The position numbers and the translations under genes are program-made. The notes below the pieces were generated by a model. The model did no database searches. It was given only the letters and a program-made list of their open reading frames with translations, and had not been told where the DNA came from. From Phoebastria nigripes (lineage: Eukaryota; Chordata; Aves; Procellariiformes; Diomedeidae), in contig JAYKAV010000778.1 in the NCBI GenBank assembly GCA_035582835.1, forward strand, positions 3,573,860-3,637,859: a stretch of DNA of 64,000 nucleotides. Reading direction: 5' to 3'. This document shows, piece by piece, positions 1-64,000 of the stretch (within the stretch, counting starts at the first letter, position 1; each line of letters begins with the position of its first letter).

Positions 1-344
1 TTCCTTTAATGAATCCTTTTTTGGTTTGACTGAAGTTTCCACTCTGTATTTTCAAAGAAAGGGATCACCAATCCCCTTTACGTGCATTTGCACACACACA
101 AACACATGGTTGCATATACCTCTGTCTACAAACAGCCCCCAATATTGAGCACGTTTGCCTCATTTTCCCCAATAAGAAACATGAGATTAATTTTTGTTAG
201 CCCAATTAATCTGGCATCTGTCCTCTGCACCCTATAAATCATTGCACATGCAAAGAAGGGCTCATGCTTTAGCAGTAGTATTGATCCACACAGACCTTTG
301 GGTCAGGAGTAAAGCCTCTTTAATTACTTTGGCTGACTTTCAGG

Positions 345-519
345 GTTTTGGGGGGGGAGGGGGGGTTGGTGTGGTGGTTTTTTTGTTTGTTTCATTTGGG
401 GTTTTTTTGTTTTGTTTTGTTGTTGGGTTTTTTTGTTGGTTTTTTTGTTTGGTTGGGTTTTTTTGTTTTGTTTTGTTTTGTTTGTTTGGTTTGGTTTGGT
501 TTTTGGTTGGTTTTTTTTT
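345..519. repeat. G/T-rich low-complexity tract
   Basis: A G-rich head (G8 A G7 at 350-365) followed by about 150 bp of T-runs separated by G or GG, with GTTTT and GGTTT units. The overlapping open frames (Phe/Gly/Val-rich) are artefacts of it. Confidence 0.95.
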
Positions 520-1344
520 ACAATGTCTTGGGAAGACTAGTACTACGTTTTAGCATTGTTATCACTTAGCTTAGATTTGGAGTTTTGGTCCCCAGAGAAA
601 CACCTTCTACCTAAGCCTGGCCTGCCCATGCTTGGCATCAAAATCAGAAAAAGTCATTCTTTTACCTTCTCTAAGGATTTGATAACCTCTTCACTTTCTT
701 TAGCCAGAGGTGTTTTGACCTTTAATTAAAAGGAAAATTTGTTGTCTTCCATTCAGAAGGCAGCAAATAATGAACTCATTAAAACGAGGTTAGTGTTCAG
801 GCCTTAGAGCAATAAGAGCCGAAGTCTCATTAGCAGCTAACAATCCAGAACATAGCACATAAATAAACCTAATATGGCAGAGCAAAATGCCTTGGTGCAT
901 TAAATTTGAGCAGAATCAAATGTTTACAGTCAATGATGTCTGGGGCATGAAGTTTTAATGTACTTAATAAAGGAAAGCAAATTGCTTCCTATTAGGCATG
1001 AAATGTTACTGCAGAAATTGCCCCAAAAAGTTTATTATGTAAATGAAGGATAGAGTTATAATTAACAAGGACATATCAGGAAAATATCACTTCTGCTTAA
1101 TAGATGCACCAATTATGAAGAATAAAGACACAGCAGCTTCAAATCTACAAAAGGTAATTATACGGATTAATGTAAAAGACTGCTGAATGTAAATGCAATA
1201 TAAAAAAGAAACCATATCTTGTGGATGTCACAGAGAGAAACCTCGTTGACAAAGCAAAAAATCAATTAATAAAATGAAACCCATGAGTTCTGAGAGATTC
1301 CAGGCAATGAAGGTTTTATATTTGAAAGAACAGCTTGGATTACC

Positions 1345-1393
1345 TTAAAAAAAACAAACAAAAAAAACGGCAAACAAACAAACAAAAAAAACC
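1345..1393. repeat. A/C-rich low-complexity tract
   Basis: A-runs broken by C, with CAAA units; the complementary composition of the G/T tracts elsewhere in the window. Confidence 0.9.
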
Positions 1394-4300
1394 AACGTAC
1401 TTTGCTTAGCCTTGCACTGAGACATGCCTGTTTGTCCACGTGCAGGTGTGCTCCATGCTTCTTTCCTTGGAGAACAATAATTATTTAGCATGATCTATTT
1501 AACTGTCCAAAAATAAAACAACAGTGAGTTCCAGCTGTTGCTTTAACACACCCCTATGAGTTCAACGGGGAATGCTAATTGTATTTTCACATGCAAGTAG
1601 CTTTCCTCCACTTACAGCTCTTTTAAGCCCCCATACTCAGAGAAAAAAAAAAAAAAAGTAATCCCACTGACTCTGAGAAAAAGACACACACTGGTAGATA
1701 GAACTTAAATACTGTGGTCAGATGAAATATCCAGGAGAAAAATCTTCTCTACAAAATAAGATTTGTCATGCTTTTTTTTTTAATCCACATTCCTCTATAT
1801 GAATTTCCCTTCTGCTGAAGTTGTGGGCAGCGCCTACCATTTCTCCCTCAGTGAAGGCAGCAAAGTCCCGAGGTCAGCATGCAACGGGGACAGGGATGGG
1901 ATAGGGAGAGGTGAGCCCCCGGGGAAGGAGGGCTGCCAAGGGGAGCTGGGGACAGCATGGCAGGACTAGGCAGAGCGTGAATACTGTGTTTGCACCTGGC
2001 GTTGGGTAGGATTTCCAGCTATTAAAATTCAATAGCCCTTCTCCATCCTGCAAAACCCTTCAGAATAAAATAAATACCTTCCGCCTCGCGTGAAGGCTGC
2101 GCAAGTCCCAGAAAGGTTTCTGGCACTGGATGCCAGGGATGCGCAGCTCCATCCAGGAGCCGGGGAGCTGGAGGACTGCCCGAGCAGCAGTGTTTGCATC
2201 TCCTCATAAACAGGCAAAGAAGCAGGGGTTCACCCACTCGGGAGAGCGCGAGAAGGCTGATGGAAGAAAGTTGTCTGCTCTTCTCCTGCCNCAGCACTTT
2301 TCTATGCTGCCTGCTGTTAAGGTCTCTACCTACAGGAGACAAAAGTTCTCATTATTTACTGTGCAAAATTACCAGTGAAGGCAGTATGAGTCATTAGCAA
2401 TTTTGTTTGAATAGATATTTATTAAAAATAGGGAAGACAGACTCTAATCACCTAAACAGAGACTGCTTTTTTTATATTAAGGACGTGGAAGATTTTAAAC
2501 CCCNCCTCTACAAACAAGCAAGTAGTGACAAAATAAGTTTGGGCGGACCTAGTAGACAATATCTTCTTAGTATTAAAATTAGGTGAGGTCATGAAAATGA
2601 AGTTTAGCTGCATATTATATAAATTAATATGCATATATGGAAATCGCAATAGAAAAAACTCTTTAGGACCAAGCCAAATCCAGTTTGAGTGACAGATTTG
2701 CCCTTTAGACAGAGAAAAATGCTTGACACACTGCAGGTTACAGGATTTACATCTTAATCCTCGCTCTGTGTTTTTAATGAGACATCACTGGGCTGGAAAG
2801 CTTCTGCCTATCCCACAGTTCTGTCATCTTATTGAGATGTGAGTGTGAGGGAAATCAGAGAGAAAAACCAAAGTGATATAATGTTTGTTTCGTGTACCTT
2901 CTTATACTATATGTTAAGCGATGATAATTTCTCAGAATGTTCTTTCCTCAAAGGAAAATTGAATTGATTTTGCTCAGCCCATCAGTCTTTCTCAACATAT
3001 ATAAAATGCTCTAGATAGCTTGGAAAATTACATTCTAAAATATAATGACTCAGATTCTATGCTTGTGACTTTAATGGTGTCAATTTAGTGCCAGTTTTCA
3101 CCAGCTGGGGATTTTCCTCAATGTCTTAGCTAACAGTGGTGTTGATCTCTAAGGTTTTACATTTTAGTGAACATTTAGTTGTTATATATTATGTAAATAT
3201 AGTCCCACATGTGAAATTGTCACAGGATTGAAATAATCAACTTATTAAATGTCTGGCAAGATAGGCTGAAAACCATACTGCTATCTTAATATTTAATGCT
3301 AAAGCACAAGATTTACTGTCATTAGATTACTTTATTTCCTTTAGCAAGGAAAGGAATTTGCTTGGTGACTGTTGTAGCGGATAACCACGATCTTTGTTTT
3401 ACGTCTTCCTTAACACCCAATAAATGTTTCTATTTAAAAAATGAAGGCAGATGCACACTGTCTGACAACCTTTTGTATTACACTCCAGAGCTGCCTGGCA
3501 CCCGAATGATGCCTCTTTCAAAGGCGGCTCTTAGCAAGTGATGCTTCAGAAGAGGCTTGTGCTCCAACATGCACGGTGCCCAAATATCTGCGTAATTAGG
3601 AGGGAGTCAGTAACTTTAAGAAGTTAATGTCCTACAGCAAATGCTGACAGTGGCTGACAGCACCTCCCAACCCATTGCAGTGCAAAGGAAATATGATAAA
3701 TCATGAGACCACAGAAACCTGACCTGCTTAGTCGGGCTCCGCTCTGGACTAGGATTGCACAGGCCATCAGTCTGCATCTCAGCTGCTTAAAGCCTGGTTT
3801 CATCGTTTACACTGGACTGGCGATACTTTTGGTTTATGGTCATAAGTAGAGTTTGTTGTTGTTGTTTTTTAAATTAGACCAGTGGGTTGAGCAAAAAGGT
3901 AAAACTATTTTCCTGTAATGTTAAGTGAAATTACTAATGACCATACAAAATGTAATTTTTTCAAACGAAAGGAAACATTAGCTGGACTCNGACTGTGTGT
4001 AAACCACTGCATTCATTTTGTCTTTGAACTGTGCAAGAACATGAACACTCGATCAATAGAAATGTTATTAATAGATAATGGGAAAAGTTCTCAAGAGCCA
4101 CATAATGGAGACACGGAAAATTGATGAAAATAGAGCTTATAACCCATTCAACATCGGCAAGACCAATAGGGAGATAAATGCACTATCCATCTCACATATG
4201 TAGCACGTCCANATTACGTGGGCTGGTGATTGAAAGCGGGCAGTTATCTGTGCAGCAAGGACTATCTTTAGAAGCAGTGCAGAGTTGACAACTAACAGTA

Positions 4301-4704
4301 AACGTAGACAGCTCACGCAGGCTGAACCATCTTTTCTCTTTCTCTAGTGGTTGGAAACATGTCCAAGAAAAAATGGATAGGTGACCAAGACTACACCTAT
4401 TTCTTCTATAAGCAATACCCATTTCCTCCATTTCATTTAGATTGGTCTTATCTTTTGCTTGGAGGAGAGAATAAAAGTAAACAGGGATTTAATTTCTGAC
4501 ATGAACACTACTTCTACTATAAGTCAACATTGGAGTTTTGCTCATTCACACTTAAGCCTGAATTTGGTATTCAGACACAATCAAAAATGTTTCTGCAGGT
4601 AAGTAAATCCCAATGCCTCCACATCTGGATGGCAAGTAGTATCCCTAATTTTACTTTGGGTTTTAAGCACATTTTACCAAGCTTCATTAATAACCCAAAG
4701 CATG

Positions 4705-4812
4705 GGTGACTTAGTGATTTAGTATATTGCTGCCTCTAAATGGCTGGATTCAAGTCCTGCCATGGATCACTGCAAACAATGTATAGTATCTTTGTCCAAG
4801 TTACAGAACCAT
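4705..4812 (+). repeat. MIR-like tRNA-derived SINE fragment
   Basis: The box B-like GGATTCAAGTCC (4746-4757) is followed by a region ending TTTGTCCAAGTTAC, resembling the MIR order of box B then ...TTGGGCAAGTTAC. Highly diverged; no search was possible. Confidence 0.45.
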
Positions 4813-5050
4813 CACCTATGTTGTTACTTAGGTACTATTACTAGCATTGCTAGACCATCAAACTCTGATGGAACAAATTAAGCTCACTGTAATAATCTTA
4901 TAAAAAAGAATGAGCCCAAAATAAAATGTGAAACATTTAAGAGGATCTTCTCTTTTGTATCTCCTCAGTTGGACACAACTTTTAAAATGAGGCATTCCAA
5001 AAATTAATATTCATTTTTCTAAATGCATGTTAATTTCTTATTTATTTCAG

Positions 5051-59941
<54,891 letters not shown>

Positions 59942-60077
59942 CACGCAAGGGTGGGGGACCCAAATAAGGACGATTTCCTTCACCGTCAAACCCCTTGCTT
60001 CTCCGACTCACTTGTGATCGTCAGTAGAGGACCTCATGAATAACGCTCTTTCTATTAAAAAAAGAAAAACACAAAAG

Positions 60078-60083
60078 AATAAA
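60078..60083 (+). promoter_or_regulatory. Candidate polyadenylation signal AATAAA
   Basis: An AATAAA hexamer lies 137 nt after the NDST4 stop codon. It sits in an A-rich stretch, so chance occurrence is quite possible. Further AATAAA copies lie at about 61095, 62814, 63109 and 63587, so the real 3' UTR could be much longer. No GT-rich downstream element was decisive. Confidence 0.3.
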
Positions 60084-62833
60084 AAAATCAAACCCAACAA
60101 CTGTTTTTATGCACGCGCTGACAGTTATTAGCATCGACCCCTTTTGTCAGCTTCCAGGAAATAATACGGAGCTACGTGGCATTAGTCTTTATCCAGACCG
60201 GGATTCGTGCATAGCCTAGTTCCTCTGTTCGCCAGGAAGTACCAGAAACTGTGTGTAGGACGGATTGACTTCAGTGTACATGACAAATTGCAGTCTGTCA
60301 GGACACGAGCAAAGGATGGGAACATCTCTCGCTGGACTGTGAGGTTGGTCATCCGCCGGGGTTCTTCCGCGTTTGTTTTCACTGTTTTTTTTCCCCCAAC
60401 CCTGCAAGTTTTCCTGTCATTTCACAGGGGGATATTCAGCACTTTGCAGTCAGGATCCCTAATGGTTATGATATATGTAGTATTAATGCACCATCATTAC
60501 TCTCTCCACAGAAAGAGGTGGGCTAAATTCTCACCTAACCTGCTTCCCTGGGATTCCTGTAATAACTGATGACAGTCTGTGCTCTTTCTTCTGTGGGGTT
60601 TGGTTTTTTTTTTCCTTCCCTTCACAACAAGATATATCCTGATTTACTGGAGTCGTGTGGGTTGTTGAGGCGCAAGGCAGAGAGGTGGCCCTCCTCCCAG
60701 ATCTCAGTGAAATCCATTGCCCGTCTTCTGCACGTGGCTACTTTACCACCCTGATAAGGTTCTTCATTGCATCTATTGGGTTCCTACAGCAGCTGTGACA
60801 GAGCTCTGAGATGTGAAATCATATCAAATATTTTGTCATAATGCCATAGGACTCCTTAAAACACTATCAAAACCTTTTTAAATCTAAGCAGGCCATGCAA
60901 GCAGTGTACTGACAATAACCTAATATCGACAATTTTGTTTCTATCTGGAAAGCAATGTTTTTGCTCTGAAGCCTTCAAAGTAAGAGATTGGGTTAGTCAT
61001 TTAGGGTCTCAGTCTGCAAGCTATTACAGAAAAAAACCTTTAATGACCAAAGGTATTTGTAAAGGTTTTGAAAAAAAACTACAGTCTGTTGAAGAATAAA
61101 CTCTTTCTATACACTTTAATGGAGTTGAAAGGACAAGCATATCCACTATATATCACATATACATATATGATGCATATATTTTTATGCCTGCATATCTACC
61201 TACTGTATATCTAGATCAGACATATGCTTAGTTTTAAATATCTGCTTTTTGTGCCCATAGGTAAATGAAAGGGTGGTTTACCAAAAATACGGTATTATGA
61301 ACTGTGCTTTCTTCTCAGATCTGTGTGGGCAAGGTCGACAAGACCTGGGCAGAAACTTGCTGGGAAACTTCCCCTCCCCAGCTGGGAAATTTAAGCTGAG
61401 AGAACAAATACCATTTAGGCATTTTCGCCTTGTAACGCTTTTTCTGAAGAAAACAAAAACTGGCAAAGCTTTGCTACGTGTTCTTTATGCAGCACAAAAC
61501 GGAGTAGGTTTTAGTTTTCAAACTTCCCCGTCTTAGTTCCTAGGCACAAGCCGTTTCAGGTGCTGCAGAGGCTTTGTGCTTTCCCCTCCCCATGAATTTG
61601 GTCCTTACCTCCTAGCTCAGGAGACAGAACTGGACGTTGGGGTTGCACCATGAATTCAGACTAGTGAGAGCTAGTCTCAGGGAGCACAAATCGGTGCACA
61701 TCATGGACTATGGTATTCAAGAGCACTTGAATTAATTCAGGCTTCAAACCAGTCGATGCATGTAGGTATCTATCTTAGCGTTTCCAAACTCCTAAATCAT
61801 GAGACTGTCCACCAAGATCACGACACAAGCTTATTTTGGATTGACAAGTCCAGTGCTTCCCAGAGCTATCCTGGTGCCACCCGTCCTGCTCCCAGCTCGG
61901 CAGCGGCAGCGCTTGCCACTGAGTGTCCTCTGGCACCATCTCCCTGCCGCGGTGTTTCCTCTCACCTGGCCTCCATCACTTTCCCCCACCACTCCCCATC
62001 TGAGTGTGCCTGACTGCTTCTTCCCTCCGCACCGTTCCAGCCCTTTTCTCAGTCCCAGCACTGCCCTGGTCCAGGTCCCTCATCCATGCGAGGAGCCGGC
62101 GCTGCCCTCCTTGGTCCCACACACACAGCCCATGGGGTTGCACAGAGGAGAGGCTGAGGTGCAACCAGCACCAAGTCCCCGCATGGCCCTTTGTGCTCCT
62201 GCTCTCCACCTCAGCCCTCGCTGCTTCTGCAGGAGCACCCACAGCAGGGGTGGGAATAGGACAAGGACAGGTACCCCCTGCCCAGCGGCTGCTGGCTGCC
62301 GCAGGAGAACGACATGCCCAACCCCACCAGTGCTGCACTGGCCTACTCACACAAGGATGTACACGAACATACAGGAAAGCCTGGAAGACAAGCGTTGCCC
62401 AGCCTCACGTTTGCTTTTAAATATTGAAATGGGATTCATCTCACATAAGTGAGACATCTGCTTTATTTTATAGGTGATGAAGGGAAATAGTGCTTCTAGC
62501 ACACCATTCATCTCATCACAAAGCAGACTTCTTAAATGAGTGAGATTAATCTCGCCTCTTCCTCTCTATTGATTGTAAAAGGACAATAGACAACTCGTTC
62601 AGAGGAAGAGCTCAGCTGTATAGGTCTAAAATTAGGTGAGCTGAAAAGGAGATGATATTTTATCTCACAGCTATAGTTGTTGAAGACGAGAGGGAGCTGG
62701 GAGGGTCTGAGGGAAGGTTTTGATTTTGTTTTGTTTTCCTAAAGTAGTTTTTCTAGTTCTTATAGTTCGACCAGGAGGACTCTTCAAAATGAGCTAGGGC
62801 AAACTAAATGCCAAATAAAAGGAACCTTATGTG

Positions 62834-62896
62834 GGAGTTTTTTGGCGTTTGTTTTTTGGTTTGGTTTGGTTTGGGTTTTTTTTGGGGGGGGGGGGG
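62834..62896. repeat. G/T-rich tract ending in G13
   Basis: GGTTT units and T-runs followed by thirteen G (62884-62896), about 2.9 kb after the NDST4 stop. Confidence 0.92.
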
Positions 62897-64000
62897 AGAA
62901 GTCAGTTACATACTTTGTTGCAAATTCACACGCTTTTAACTTTTAGCATTGATAATGCCAAAGATGACTAGTCTGATGAGAGTTTTGGAGAAGTGAGGCT
63001 TAGTCAGAGAAGAATATCTAAATCAACCATTTGATAAAATTTTAGCTGTTAAAATACATTAGAATTGGCTCATCATTAATTAAAAGATGACTTCATAACT
63101 TCTTGAATAAAAGCTAAATAAACATGAAATTGGTTTCAGGAGTTTTTCAGGGAAATGAGACAAATACCATAAAATCTGGAAAATTATTTCTTGTTCTTAG
63201 CTTTTCATTTAGAAAAAAAAAGAATTAAGTCTTTCCAACTCAGCTCTGTAATAGCATCATGTCCTTAAAACACACTGGATATTTTTATGCCTCATTGTTA
63301 TTTTTTAAGTTTGAATGGGCATCACATTTCCGAGAGATCTCGTGTTCCATTGAAAACTGACATTTGAATTGACTTCATTATGTGTCATATAAAGATGAAA
63401 TAACAGTATTTCAAAGTTTCATTCCTTCCACTTGTAATAGGACCCATCAACACAGAATTTCTCTGGACCACCGTATTATAGAGGAGCCTTTGTGAACTAG
63501 CTGTAAATGATCTCACTTACTTTTATGCCTTTCATATCGCTGGCCACGTAATTGTTGGGATTCTTAAAGACCAGCAAAACAAATGCAATAAAAATGAAAC
63601 ATTTATTCATGGCAAGGGGACTGTAGCTGGGAAAGATAACGCTGGCCCTTCTTTTTTATTCATAAGCTGCAGGATTCATCTCCACAATACCTCCATGTGG
63701 TGCAGGCTGTAAATCAATAGGAGTTTTACATACTGGAGGGCTGCAGCTGCAGTTTGCTCCCATTCCCCTGGAAATACAGATTCCTGCAGAGGTTTGAAGG
63801 AGCCTTTGCCGCACTGAGGACCTGACCTACTGCCCGTGGAGACCAGTGGGAGTCTTCCTATTAATTCCAGCAGGCCCTGGTTGGCCCCCAAGAGCCGGTT
63901 TCATTAGACACAATCTTGTGGTTCAAGCATCACGTAGCCCTACCACTGCTGGAAATCCATCACTGGTTTGATTTCTATTACCGAGCAGCGATTTCTTCCC

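Larger units (their letters stand above)
1..5050 (+). other. Intron (partial) upstream of the first visible NDST4 exon
   Basis: No supportable coding exon. It holds the G/T-rich tract 345-519, the A/C-rich tract 1345-1393, an A15 run at 1643-1657 and a MIR-like fragment near 4705. The rest is unique-looking AT-rich DNA. The open frames here are short and have no recognisable family. Confidence 0.8.
59942..64000 (+). other. NDST4 3' UTR and downstream flank
   Basis: No second gene recognised. It contains candidate AATAAA signals, a GC-rich stretch about 61840-62330 carrying a 217-codon Pro/Leu-rich chance-like frame, and a G/T tract ending in a G13 run at 62834-62896. The true end of the transcript cannot be placed. 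Confidence 0.7.

Noticed and set aside
194..569. Two open frames of 119 and 73 codons rich in Phe, Gly and Val
   Set aside because: They are read-through of the G/T low-complexity tract, with no domain and no splice context.
4746..4757. Possible tRNA gene, from a box B-like GGATTCAAGTCC
   Set aside because: No cloverleaf could be built around it; the colinear MIR-like downstream sequence explains it better as a SINE remnant.
61840..62330. CpG-island promoter of a neighbouring gene
   Set aside because: The stretch is GC-rich but CpG dinucleotides are sparse and no first exon is recognisable.

Overview
This is a stretch of vertebrate nuclear genome, most likely from a bird. The evidence is two CR1 non-LTR retrotransposon tails with the avian-type ATTCTATG terminal repeat, long GT-AG introns, AT-rich non-coding DNA and decayed MIR-like SINE fragments. 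Dozens of isolated single N bases suggest a draft assembly; none falls inside a called exon.

Only one protein-coding gene can be supported. It lies on the + strand and fills almost the whole window: the 3' part of a heparan sulfate N-deacetylase/N-sulfotransferase, best matched to NDST4 (NDST3 is the main alternative). Twelve coding exons (5051-5138, 10147-10301, 19473-19658, 21361-21489, 45666-45848, 47609-47705, 48851-48974, 50464-50638, 51737-51907, 54067-54176, 59428-59530, 59822-59941) join in frame to 1641 nt: 546 residues and a TAG stop. Every junction is GT-AG. The product matches roughly residues 337-882 of human NDST1 with no gap: Lys614, Glu642, Ser712, His716, the Cys818/Cys828 pair and Lys833 all fall at the expected numbers. 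The first coding exon(s), with the start codon, the transmembrane anchor and about 326 residues, lie upstream of the window.

Layout: 1-5050, intron upstream of the first visible exon, with G/T- and A/C-rich tracts and one MIR-like fragment. 5051-21489, four exons for the C-terminal part of the N-deacetylase module. 21490-45665, a 24-kb intron with a CR1 insertion, a 52-base poly(T) run and microsatellites but no supportable gene. 45666-59941, eight exons for the inter-domain linker and the complete C-terminal sulfotransferase domain. 59942-64000, 3' untranslated/flanking DNA with a candidate polyadenylation signal.

I found no second gene, structural RNA, CRISPR array or new biological system. 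The observations most worth checking are a Trp-to-Ser change in the inter-domain linker, a weak splice donor after the third exon, a strong G-quadruplex motif in an intron, recurrent G/T-rich tracts, a 15-bp-arm inverted repeat and several ancient SINE remnants.
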